Source: Kosakonia sp. SMBL-WEM22
GTDB lineage: Bacteria; Pseudomonadota; Gammaproteobacteria; Enterobacterales; Enterobacteriaceae
Length of the DNA stretch: 64,000 bases
NCBI RefSeq assembly: GCF_014490785.1
Contig: NZ_CP051488.1
Span: 2,604,001 to 2,668,000, forward strand
Direction of reading: 5' to 3'
The position numbers and the translations under genes were made by a program. Shown piece by piece: positions 56,554 through 64,000 of this stretch. The notes beneath the pieces were generated by a model. The model had not been told where the DNA came from and did not search any database. It saw nothing but the letters and a program-made list of their open reading frames with translations. Every line of letters starts with the position of its first letter. Position 1 is the first letter of the stretch.

Positions 56554-57588
56554 ATGGAACTAACGCAACAACAGGCTGACGCTTTTGCCCGGATGCCTTT
56601 GACCTATCTGCGCCAGGAATATCCGAATCACATTATGCATCTGCTTAATGATGATGGTGATGTTTTGCCTCCTCGCGAACTGCATCCCATTTTCTACGGC
56701 TGCTTTGACTGGCACTCTGCGGTACACGGTTACTGGTTATTGCTGCGCTGCCTGCGTCTTTTCCCCGAGCTGTCGTGTCGTGAAGAGATTATCGCCCTGT
56801 TCGAAGAACACCTTACTGACGAGAAGGTGGCGAAAGAGCTGGCCTATTTTACCGCGCCGATGCGCGCGTCGTTCGAGCGTCCTTATGGCTACGGCTGGCT
56901 GCTGGCGCTGGCCCAGGAACTTCAACACTCTTCGCTGCCCCACGCCGAACGCTGGTACCTGACCCTGCAGCCATTAACCCAAAATATTCGCGACAGGCTG
57001 ATGGATTATCTCAGCAAGCTAACCTATCCAATCCGCGTGGGTACGCACTACAACACCGCCTTTGCGCTGACTCTGGGGCTGGATTATGCCCGCATGGTGC
57101 AGGATAGCTCGCTGGAGCAATGCATTCTGTCTGCGGCTAATCGGTTTTATCTGGCAGATACGCATTATCCGGCGCATTTCGAGCCAGGCGGAGATGAATA
57201 CATTTCTGGCGCGCTCACCGAGGCCCTGCTGATGAGCAAGGTGGTCGACAATTTCCCGGCCTGGTTCGATACGTTTTTACCGGGTGTGTGTTCGGTCCCG
57301 GCGCTGATGAACCCGGCAGAAGTGAGCGACCGGACCGATCCTAAAATTGCTCATCTCGATGGGTTAAACCTCAGTCGTGCCTGGTGCATGAAGCATATCG
57401 CCAGGGCACTGCCGGAAAAACATCCGGTGAAGCAGGCGCTGCGTGATGCCATTGCGCGGCATCTGGATGCAAGCATTAATCATGTGGTAGGAAGCCACTA
57501 TAGCGGTGGGCACTGGCTGGCGAGTTTTGCGTTGCTGGCAGTAGAGCCACTACCCGCAGACGACGGATACCGCCACGCTATGCGTTGA
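56554..57588 (+). CDS. DUF2891 family protein
   Basis: 344-residue soluble protein, nine bases after the DUF979 gene with AAGGAG seven bases before its ATG. Family features include HPIFYGCFDWHSAVHGYWLL, GTHYNTAFALTLGLDYAR, HFEPGGDEYISGAL and SHYSGGHWLASFALLA. Abundant Trp/His residues and helical hairpins suggest an (alpha/alpha)-barrel, as in some sugar-acting enzymes (inference). No biochemical function is known to me. Linked to the DUF969/979 transporter, it may process the transported compound. Confidence 0.85.
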   Translation: MELTQQQADAFARMPLTYLRQEYPNHIMHLLNDDGDVLPPRELHPIFYGCFDWHSAVHGYWLLLRCLRLFPELSCREEIIALFEEHLTDEKVAKELAYFTAPMRASFERPYGYGWLLALAQELQHSSLPHAERWYLTLQPLTQNIRDRLMDYLSKLTYPIRVGTHYNTAFALTLGLDYARMVQDSSLEQCILSAANRFYLADTHYPAHFEPGGDEYISGALTEALLMSKVVDNFPAWFDTFLPGVCSVPALMNPAEVSDRTDPKIAHLDGLNLSRAWCMKHIARALPEKHPVKQALRDAIARHLDASINHVVGSHYSGGHWLASFALLAVEPLPADDGYRHAMR

Positions 57589-58039
57589 TGGGGTGTGTCA
57601 CGATATGTCATGAAAAAGTAACCAGTACATAAAAGGTTTGCTATGCGCAATGTGGCAGAGCAATCCTGTCATCATAATGGTTACTTCCACTTTTCGCTAA
57701 AAGCAGGTATTCAGCTCAGTTAGCTTGTCCACTTCGTGCCAAAAACGGCAGTATCTAATAGAATATTGCGTGGATGAAATAGCTGTTATTGCCGCATGAT
57801 GCAAATACCCCGCAAGGGCGGGGTTTTAACGAAGCTACAATCTTTTGATCAGGCTCTCAATGTTGGCTGGTTCAAAGTAATGCGGATTAGCTTCGCCATT
57901 TATAAGGAAACCCTCTTTTTCTTCGATAAAAAACCCATGCAAATGCGTGGGTTTTACTTTTTACTCTGCCGCATAGCTTCAGGTGCGGTGCCCACGTATA
58001 TTGCTCTCTGCTTTCGTGATGCAAAAGGATGGATGTGTA
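57589..58039. other. Gap with two hairpins between DUF2891 and the next gene
   Basis: No gene is recognised. Two terminator-like hairpins occur: ACCCCGC-AAG-GGCGGGGTTTT (57807-57825), suited to ending the DUF969 operon, and AAACCCATGC-AAAT-GCGTGGGTTTT (57931-57955), flanked by A and T runs. Confidence 0.55.
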
Positions 58040-58675
58040 ATGGGCAACAAACTCGCCAGACAACTTACTCGACCAAAGGAAAAGGGAAAAGAGGCCGTAT
58101 GCGACAGATTCGATCTGCAGGTCACCTACCGGCACCCTCTGCTTCGTATCGAACTGCATACCGATCTGCCGCTTAACACGCGCGTCGCCATCGCCGTGAG
58201 CAGAACATTCGAAGAGAAAGATGGGCATACGTGGATTTGGACCATGCTGGATATGATCGAGCCGGTAGTTGCGCTGAGGGACGGCATCAACGGCCTGGTG
58301 CTGGAGCGCTCTTACGATCACCTCGATGCCAACGGGTTGAAGTCCTGGAAACATCTGGTGCGCAGCATGTCGGTCGAGCTTGCAACGCTGCCCTCTGCTG
58401 AAACTATCATCGTGCTAAATGCGCCATCCGGCGAGCATCGGTTTGGCATCTGTAACCGTAAGCTCACAGGCCTTGCAGTTATACGCGAGCCATCCGGCCA
58501 TTATGTACAGCGTGGCGCGTCCATTATGATCCCATTATCTCCGGCAGTCAGGGAAGCTGTGGCCATTGATGGCGATGTGACGGCTATCGATGACGCTGAG
58601 ACAGTGGCTAATCCTCTGACGGATGAGAATACGCTCTCTGTACGAAGCGCCACGTTGACGACCCGCCGGGTGTGA
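58040..58675 (+). CDS. Uncharacterised protein
   Basis: 211 residues from the ATG at 58040 (AAGGA ten bases upstream); starts at 58019 or 57983 are also open. I do not recognise the family. There is no signal peptide or membrane helix; composition suggests a soluble mixed alpha/beta protein with a beta-rich N-terminal half (DRFDLQVTYRHPLLRIELHT) and a disordered acidic end (AIDDAETVANPLTDENTLS). It precedes an Imm22 gene by about 105 bases on the same strand, but nothing in it resembles a polymorphic toxin. Confidence 0.6.
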   Translation: MGNKLARQLTRPKEKGKEAVCDRFDLQVTYRHPLLRIELHTDLPLNTRVAIAVSRTFEEKDGHTWIWTMLDMIEPVVALRDGINGLVLERSYDHLDANGLKSWKHLVRSMSVELATLPSAETIIVLNAPSGEHRFGICNRKLTGLAVIREPSGHYVQRGASIMIPLSPAVREAVAIDGDVTAIDDAETVANPLTDENTLSVRSATLTTRRV

Positions 58676-58781
58676 TAGCGGGTGTGCTTACTCTTCACAA
58701 GCAGAAAGCGTCACCATTAAAAGCCGTGCCGAGGCGAAGATAAGTGCCCTACTACTTACACATAAAAAGAGGAGGTCTGGA

Positions 58782-59189
58782 ATGAATAGTCATGAAGCGG
58801 ATAAAGTCCATCTCTGGATTGGCAGCAATCACGATTCAGAGGAGCAATATCACCGCTATTTTGCCCTGGATTACTCCACTGAAGGCGATTTTGATGACCC
58901 CGCCTATCAGGTGTGTCCGTTTTGTCGCTATCTCGGTATCAAATGGTACGACGAGGATTTCATTGGCATTATCCCAAGAGAAGCTGAGGATGTTGCACTT
59001 GACGAGATTCTTCAGGAGGCGGCTATTGATAAGGATGAAATCAGTAAAGTAAAGGCTATCTGCTCGGCTTCAGGTATTGAAAAAGCTAACGCTATTTTGT
59101 GGTATTCAAGCGGCGATCGTCCCCTTTCCCCCGCAGCCGACAGCGACTTCAAAGGATTAAAATACCTTGGCTGTTTTTTAGGTGATTAA
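58782..59189 (+). CDS. Immunity protein 22 (Imm22) family, orphan
   Basis: 135-residue small acidic protein matching the Imm22 pattern: KVHLWIGSNHDSEEQYHRYF, ALDYSTEGDFDDPAYQVCPF, WYDEDFIGI, and a C-terminal GLKYLGCFLGD. Imm22 proteins neutralise toxins of polymorphic toxin/CDI systems (family knowledge). AGGAGG lies about eight bases before the ATG. No toxin, Rhs or cdiA-type gene is beside it, so it looks like an orphan immunity gene. Confidence 0.85.
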   Translation: MNSHEADKVHLWIGSNHDSEEQYHRYFALDYSTEGDFDDPAYQVCPFCRYLGIKWYDEDFIGIIPREAEDVALDEILQEAAIDKDEISKVKAICSASGIEKANAILWYSSGDRPLSPAADSDFKGLKYLGCFLGD

Positions 59190-59438
59190 GTTATTCCTCT
59201 ACCTCATATCGCCCAAAATGATGCCTACCTGCCGGAATAATCTGTAAAGCACGATTCAGCTTACCGCGTCATCACGCTATATCCGGCGCGTTTAATTGAA
59301 AGTGTGTGCCCGCGTAATAACGGGGCTGAGATGAGGATATTTCACAGCGGGGCTGTTGCTAAAACGACAAATAGTGGCGGTAAGTATAAGTTTTACGCAG
59401 AGTGAAAAGTGACAACGATGCAATGCCTCTCTCTCAAA

Positions 59439-59468
59439 AAGCCCACGCACGGACGTGGACTCTTTGAC
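59439..59468 (-). terminator. Terminator of the cscBA unit
   Basis: CCACG-TCCGTG-CGTGG on the minus strand followed by GCTTTTTG, just past the cscA stop at 59474. Confidence 0.7.
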
Positions 59469-59473
59469 GTCTC

Positions 59474-60907
59474 TTACGCCAGCGGCCAGGCTCCGGCTTC
59501 GCTCACCTTCGCAGAGCCGCTCCAGGCGAAGAGAGAGAGCGCGCGCTTCTCTGCGTCGGGATAGATGCGGCTGCTGAGGCACGCCTCGCCGTCGTTAACA
59601 AACACCTCCACCGATGAGCTGTCGAAGAAGAGGCGCAGCTCCAGCGAAGCATTAATATCAACCGGCACGCTGCGCATACCGCATAGCCCATACTGCGGAT
59701 AGTGGCGCGCCAGCACCAGGCGCGCCATCTGCACATCAACGTAAACGCGCAGCCCCTCGCCGAGGCTCACACCATACTGCTCCGCGCTACAGTTGGCGCA
59801 CTCCCAGCGCAGGAGCACTTCAAGCGCTTCGCCGCTCACCAGCTGCGTGCTTTGCTGATTCTCAAGCAACGTAACTGACCACGGCATCCACGTGCCACGC
59901 AGGGTTTCCACCTCTCTTGCCGGGCGCATCTGCAGACGGTTATCGGCACTCAGGGTCACTTCACGCGGTAGCGACAGCATTCCGGCCCAGCCATCCTGCT
60001 GCTCCGGCAGCGGTGATTCCCACATATCCAGCCAGCCAATCACAATCCGCCGACCATCAGGCGTCAGCAGACTTTGCGGGGCATAAAAGTCATGGCCGTG
60101 ATCCAGCTCGATAAACTCGCTCTCGCGCACAAAAGGCTGGCCAGGCTGCCACTGACCGAGAATATAGCCGCTCTGGAAGAGATTACGGTTGCTGTAGCCC
60201 TGCGCCGCGATCCCTTGCGGCGAGAACATCAGCACCCGTTTGCCGCCGAGGGTGAAAAAGTCCGGGCACTCCCACATAAAGCCCAGCGCTTTTTCCGCCT
60301 CATCCAGCACACCGGCGTCCTGCCACTCGCGCAGATCCGCGGAGCGATAGAGACGAACATGGCCCGTTTCGCCGTCGCGGGCGCCGACAACCATGAACCA
60401 CTCATCCCCTTCCCGCCATACTTTCGGATCGCGAAAGTGGTGCAGCCCGGGCGGCGTATCCAGCACCATTCCCTGACGCTGGAAATGGATGCCGTCGCGG
60501 CTGGTGGCCAGGCACTGCACCTGATAGAGATTGGCCTCATCCGTCGGATCGCCGTGAAACTTATGCCCGGTGTAGATCAACGCCAGCGTGTCGCCATCAA
60601 CCACCGCCGAGCCGGAAAAGCAGCCATCTTTATCTGCCGGGCCTTCCGGTGCCAATGCCACCGGCAGATGCTCCCAGCGCAGAAGATCTTTGCTGCGCGC
60701 ATGTCCCCAGTGCATCGGTCCCCACTGTGTTGAATAGGGATGATGCTGATAAAAGGCATGGTACCAGCCATCAAACCACACCAGCCCATTCGGGTCGTTC
60801 ATCCAGCCTGCGCGCGCCGCAAGGTGGTAGCGCGGATACCAGCGCAGGTTTAACGTGTCTCGTTTGGCCACAAGCGCCTGTTCAGCGCCGGCAAGTGAAT
60901 ATGTCAT
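59474..60907 (-). CDS. cscA: Sucrose hydrolase (GH32) CscA
   Basis: Invertase-type glycoside hydrolase family 32 enzyme that splits sucrose to glucose and fructose in the cytoplasm. There are 477 residues, the length of E. coli CscA. The catalytic nucleophile Asp38 lies in GWMNDPNG, the transition-state Asp in FRDPKVW, and the acid/base Glu in MWECPDFF; the C-terminal beta-sandwich has SSVEVFVNDGEACLSSRIYP. With a non-PTS permease beside it, unphosphorylated sucrose is the probable substrate rather than sucrose-6-phosphate. It starts 18 bases after the permease stop. Confidence 0.93.
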   Translation of the reverse strand: MTYSLAGAEQALVAKRDTLNLRWYPRYHLAARAGWMNDPNGLVWFDGWYHAFYQHHPYSTQWGPMHWGHARSKDLLRWEHLPVALAPEGPADKDGCFSGSAVVDGDTLALIYTGHKFHGDPTDEANLYQVQCLATSRDGIHFQRQGMVLDTPPGLHHFRDPKVWREGDEWFMVVGARDGETGHVRLYRSADLREWQDAGVLDEAEKALGFMWECPDFFTLGGKRVLMFSPQGIAAQGYSNRNLFQSGYILGQWQPGQPFVRESEFIELDHGHDFYAPQSLLTPDGRRIVIGWLDMWESPLPEQQDGWAGMLSLPREVTLSADNRLQMRPAREVETLRGTWMPWSVTLLENQQSTQLVSGEALEVLLRWECANCSAEQYGVSLGEGLRVYVDVQMARLVLARHYPQYGLCGMRSVPVDINASLELRLFFDSSSVEVFVNDGEACLSSRIYPDAEKRALSLFAWSGSAKVSEAGAWPLA

Positions 60908-60925
60908 AGTCGCTACTCTTTTCAG

Positions 60926-62167
60926 TTAAATGGCGGAGGGTTGCGGCATCAGCGGGTCAGAAGATGACTTACCGGAACGCAACAGGAAGATGGAGATAAA
61001 GGTGGTGGCGAAGACCAGCAGCCCCATGATCAGATAGGACTGGGCAAAGCCATATTTCTCATAGCTGTAGCCCGCCAGCGGTGACAGCACCGAGGCGATC
61101 ACTGAGCTGGTGCAGGCGAAGCCCACCAGGTAGAGCGTTGAAGAGAGACGTTTGTCGAAGTGCAGGCTGTTGTACTTAAAGATCGCCACCAGCAGGATCG
61201 GCAGCTCGACCGCGTGCAGCAGTTTGGTGATGGAGATAAGCAGCGGCCCCTCCACCAGCCCGGAGGCGATCATGCGCATTGCCATCACCATGCCGGCGAA
61301 AATCAGGCCATTTTTCGCGCCGATTCTGTTCACCAGCCACGGGGCGCAGAACATGCCCGCTGCTTCGAGAAACACCTGGAACGAATTGAGATAGCCATAC
61401 ATGGCGTTGCCCTCCTGCAAGGTCGGGAACTGCGAGGAGAAGTAGACCGGGAACTGCTGGTCGTAGACACCGTAAATGCAGGTGCCAATCACGAACAGCA
61501 CCAGCGCCCAGAAGCGCGGCAGCGTCAGTAAACCCAGCGCATCGGCAAGCGTCACCTTCCCGCCGCTGACCGCTTCCTGCATCGCATGTGGCGCAGAGGA
61601 GACTTTTAAGCGCGCCAGCAGCACAAAGAAGATCAGCCCGGAGGCGCTCGCCACCGCGAAGTTGAGTTTCGGGTTGATGTTAAACAGCAGACCGGCAAAA
61701 AAGGTCGCCACCGCCCAGCCTAGGGATCCCCACATCCGCGCTTTACCAAACTCAAACTGGCTCTGGCGCGCAACGCGCTCGGTGTAGGACTCCAGCACCC
61801 CGATGCCGCCGTTGAAGGTTAAGCCGATATAGATGCCACCAAAGATGCTGCCGAGCAGGATGTTGATCTGCAGCAAATAGCCAAACAGCAAAAATGCCGG
61901 GCCGGAGAGCGCCAGCATGGCGGTCAGATACCAGAGCAGGTTTTTACGCAGGCCGAGCTTGTCCTGAATAAAGCCATAACAGATCTGCGCAAACAGTGCA
62001 GAAACGGAGAGCACGGCGTAGATGATCCCGGTATCCCCCGCTTTCAGGCCCACTTCCTGATGGAGCCAGATGGAGAGCAGCGAGCCGGAAGCGGACCATG
62101 TGACGAAAAAGAAGAACAGTAAGGCACTGAGCAGTGAGTAGCTGTGAGCGTGAGGGGCTTTCATCAT
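60926..62167 (-). CDS. cscB: Sucrose:H+ symporter CscB (LacY family)
   Basis: Oligosaccharide:proton symporter of the major facilitator superfamily. There are 413 residues (E. coli CscB 415) and twelve transmembrane helices. LacY-family blocks are FGKARMWGSLGWAVATF, YDQQFPVYF, YGYLNSFQVFLEAAGMF, KLLHAVELPILLV and FDKRLSSTLYLVGF, and the C-terminus PSAI equals that of E. coli CscB. RafB is the main alternative. I chose ATG 62167 (next ATG at 62164); the 36-codon upstream extension crosses the operators. Divergent from cscR. Confidence 0.9.
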   Translation of the reverse strand: MMKAPHAHSYSLLSALLFFFFVTWSASGSLLSIWLHQEVGLKAGDTGIIYAVLSVSALFAQICYGFIQDKLGLRKNLLWYLTAMLALSGPAFLLFGYLLQINILLGSIFGGIYIGLTFNGGIGVLESYTERVARQSQFEFGKARMWGSLGWAVATFFAGLLFNINPKLNFAVASASGLIFFVLLARLKVSSAPHAMQEAVSGGKVTLADALGLLTLPRFWALVLFVIGTCIYGVYDQQFPVYFSSQFPTLQEGNAMYGYLNSFQVFLEAAGMFCAPWLVNRIGAKNGLIFAGMVMAMRMIASGLVEGPLLISITKLLHAVELPILLVAIFKYNSLHFDKRLSSTLYLVGFACTSSVIASVLSPLAGYSYEKYGFAQSYLIMGLLVFATTFISIFLLRSGKSSSDPLMPQPSAI

Positions 62168-62199
62168 GACAGTCTCATGTTGGAGTTGTGCAGCGATGA

Positions 62200-62273
62200 T
62201 AACGTTAACATCTACTATTACTCCTGCGGTTCTGCTGAGATTCATGATGTTAATCACAAGAGTTAACGTTAAC
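62200..62273. promoter_or_regulatory. Two LacI-family operators between cscB and cscR
   Basis: TAACGTTA (62200-62207) and the perfect 12-bp palindrome GTTAACGTTAAC (62262-62273) share the CG-centred core typical of LacI-family operators. Centres are 64 bases apart (about six helical turns), suited to looping or dual repression. The first sits just before the cscB start. Confidence 0.72.
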
Positions 62274-62391
62274 ATAACAGGAGTGAGAGGGAGATCAAAC
62301 TCCGCGCCTGTGACAAAACCCTAAATACGGTACGATAGCGCTCTCTCAGGCCGCAGTGATGAAGTCAGTAAGCCCGCATGGAGTAACAGAT

Positions 62392-63399
62392 ATGGCGTCT
62401 CTGAAGGATGTAGCACAACTGGCGAACGTCTCGCTAATGACGGTCTCGCGCGCGCTGAACAGCCCACAACGGCTAAAGCCAGAGACGCTGGCACGGGTGC
62501 AGGCGGCAATTGAGCAGACCAATTATGTCCCGGATCTCTCAGCGAAAAAGATCCGCGGCGCACACGCCTCGCCGAAAACCATCGGTGTGCTGGCGCTCGA
62601 CACCGTGACAACGCCCTTCTCGGTGGAGATCACCTTATCGATTGAAGAGACCGCACGCGCACACGGCTGGAACAGCTTCGTGATGAATATGTTCACCGAT
62701 GACAATCCGGATGCGATTGTTGATCTGCTCCTCTCCCACCGGCCAGACGGCATTATCTACACCACCATGGGGCTGCGCCAGGTGCCGCTGCCCGCCAAGC
62801 TGCTCACCCTGCCCTGCGTGCTCGCCAACTGTGAAAGCCTGCACGATCCGGTCGCCAGCTATATTCCGGACGATGAACAGGGCCAGTACAACGCGGTAAA
62901 AGCCCTGCTTGCGGCGGGTTATCGCCAGCCGCTCTGCCTGCATCTGCCCGAGCCGCTGCTCGCCACCGCGCGTCGGCGCAAGGGGCTTGAGCGCGCCTGC
63001 CGGGAAGCCGGGGTTAACCCGGACACCCTTACTCATCACTATATGGCGCTGGGTGACGAGCATTACCGCGACATTCCTGCGCGGGTGCGGGCACATATCC
63101 ACGCGCAAAAGCCGCAGTTCGATTCGGTGATATGCGGTAACGATCGTATCGCCTTTATGGTCTATCAAACGTTACTTGCGCAGGGGCTGCGCATTCCGCA
63201 GGATGTCGCAGTCGTCGGCTACGACAACATGGTCGGCATCGGTGAACTGTTCCTGCCCTCTCTTGCAACGGTGCAGCTACCGCATTATGAGATCGGGCGT
63301 CTGAGCGCCTTACACATCATTAACGCTACCGAACACACGCAGACCACGCGCGTTGCCAGCCCGTTCCTGCTGCGTGATTCGCTCGCAAAGTTAAGTTAG
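62392..63399 (+). CDS. cscR: LacI-family sucrose operon repressor CscR
   Basis: 335 residues. The N-terminal helix-turn-helix LKDVAQLANVSLMTVSRALN and hinge are followed by a periplasmic-binding-protein-like ligand domain. Blocks such as TTPFSVEITLSIE, RPDGIIYTTMGLR and SYIPDDEQGQYNAVKALL closely follow E. coli CscR. Expected to repress cscBA and be released by fructose or a related sugar. GGAG is nine bases before the ATG at 62392; a 12-codon extension to GTG 62356 is possible but without similarity. Confidence 0.9.
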   Translation: MASLKDVAQLANVSLMTVSRALNSPQRLKPETLARVQAAIEQTNYVPDLSAKKIRGAHASPKTIGVLALDTVTTPFSVEITLSIEETARAHGWNSFVMNMFTDDNPDAIVDLLLSHRPDGIIYTTMGLRQVPLPAKLLTLPCVLANCESLHDPVASYIPDDEQGQYNAVKALLAAGYRQPLCLHLPEPLLATARRRKGLERACREAGVNPDTLTHHYMALGDEHYRDIPARVRAHIHAQKPQFDSVICGNDRIAFMVYQTLLAQGLRIPQDVAVVGYDNMVGIGELFLPSLATVQLPHYEIGRLSALHIINATEHTQTTRVASPFLLRDSLAKLS

Positions 63400-63407
63400 G
63401 CGCAGCC

Positions 63408-63887
63408 ATGTTCAGACAGCTTAACAACGTAACGCCCCATCTCCTTCACGCGGCTACGCCCTCAAGGCTTGCCGCTCATGAGGTGGTGATTGACGGTCAC
63501 GCAACCGGATTTACGGTACCTGCACAGGTGATTGAAGCCGCAATTGAGGTAGATGAATCCCGGCTGTTGCTTTTTCTCACCGATGATGTCCCCTTTGAAG
63601 AGGCGCTGGAGATAGTGTTAATCGATCGTCAGCAGGGGGTGAAAGAGATGCTGACACTCGGGGGGGCGTATACCACCGGCAGCTTTGCCGATTTAGCACT
63701 GTTTTCACAGGCGGTTGAATTTAGCTTTATTGGCGATACGACATGGCGGGTGGAGATCCCGGATCGCCCCTTTTTCAGGCTCCCCTTTGTAGGCGATCCG
63801 CGTGGTATCTGGCGACCGGTTGCGCGTAAACACTACATTCTTGTCTCAGCCGATCCACCACCAGCGCGTATGGATGGCAGTCGCTAA
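63408..63887 (+). CDS. Uncharacterised protein downstream of cscR
   Basis: 159 residues, starting eight bases after the cscR stop, so probably cotranscribed. I do not recognise a family. No signal peptide or membrane helix; the pattern is beta-rich with alternating hydrophobics (LLLFLTDDVPFEEALEIVLI). The conserved link to a sugar repressor might suggest a role with the sucrose locus, but that is only context. Confidence 0.65.
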   Translation: MFRQLNNVTPHLLHAATPSRLAAHEVVIDGHATGFTVPAQVIEAAIEVDESRLLLFLTDDVPFEEALEIVLIDRQQGVKEMLTLGGAYTTGSFADLALFSQAVEFSFIGDTTWRVEIPDRPFFRLPFVGDPRGIWRPVARKHYILVSADPPPARMDGSR

Positions 63888-63944
63888 CCGGCAGTCTGGA
63901 TCTACTCTCGTTTAAAACATTGCAAACCTATACCAGGAGCAACA

Positions 63945-64000
63945 ATGCCTCTCTCATATGGAAAACCGGCAGCAAAAAACGCCATCTTGCCGCTGCTGAC
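63945..64000 (+). CDS. Start of an unidentified gene (cut by window edge)
   Basis: AGGAG lies six bases before an ATG at 63945; the 18 codons in view read MPLSYGKPAAKNAILPLL and stay open to the window end. Too short to identify. Confidence 0.5.
   Translation, partial: MPLSYGKPAAKNAILPLL

Noticed and set aside
57807..57955. Two hairpins considered as att sites or a small RNA
   Set aside because: Both look like ordinary rho-independent terminators, and no matching direct repeat is found near the integrase remnant.
45174..59468. Similar short hairpins CCACGC...GCGTGG at 45.18 kb and CCACG...CGTGG at 59.45 kb as island boundary repeats
   Set aside because: Similarity is confined to terminator stems and does not extend into flanks, so they are not convincing direct repeats.

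Overview
The window is chromosomal DNA of a member of the Enterobacteriaceae. The gene order oppA-ychE-adhE-tdk-hns-galU-rssB-rssA-ychJ-purU-tRNA-Tyr-narIJHG-narK-narXL-ychO-ychN-chaCBA-kdsA-sirB1-sirB2-prmC-prfA-hemA-lolB-ispE-prs-dauA-ychH-pth-ychF is the E. coli-type backbone. Most proteins have nearly the same length as their E. coli counterparts. Several local insertions and a csc sucrose locus point to an Enterobacter/Kosakonia/Leclercia-like genome rather than E. coli, but the genus cannot be fixed from sequence alone.

Layout. 1-13 kb: peptide uptake (oppA), fermentation (adhE), nucleoid protein (hns), UDP-glucose synthesis (galU), RpoS turnover (rssAB), purU and an unusual duplicated tRNA-Tyr locus in which each intact tRNA is preceded by a degenerate tRNA-like copy. 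13-24 kb: anaerobic nitrate respiration, with narGHJI (nitrate reductase A), narK (transporter) and narXL (sensor/regulator). FNR, NarL and IHF sites are visible at the expected distances. 24-30 kb: ychO, a periplasmic YbhB-like protein, ychN, a chemoreceptor with a sigma-28-like promoter, a DUF1883 gene, and chaCBA. 31-45 kb: LPS, translation-termination, heme, lipoprotein, isoprenoid and PRPP genes, ending at pth-ychF.

45-59 kb is an accessory region immediately after ychF. It opens with a decayed P4-type integrase, followed by a DUF2268 (HExxH) protein, a lone aadA-type aminoglycoside adenylyltransferase and an IS3-family remnant. Next comes a small regulon: GST, SMR exporter, MarR regulator and a second pyruvate dehydrogenase E1 (aceE-like). 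The E1 gene overlaps, by ATGA, the start of a decayed dxs-like gene. The same pair of TTGCAA-type palindromes lies before the gst gene and between marR and the E1 gene, so all of these genes are probably controlled by this MarR protein. Both E1 and DXS are thiamine-diphosphate enzymes that use pyruvate; paired with a GST and an exporter, they look like a resistance module against a pyruvate/thiamine-diphosphate antimetabolite (inference). A MarR-like gene with a DUF969-DUF979-DUF2891 operon, an unknown gene and an orphan Imm22 immunity gene follow.

59-64 kb holds a csc-type sucrose locus: cscA (hydrolase) and cscB (permease) divergent from the LacI-family cscR, with two CG-centred operators between them and no fructokinase gene in view. 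It is followed by an unrecognised gene and the start of another cut by the window edge.
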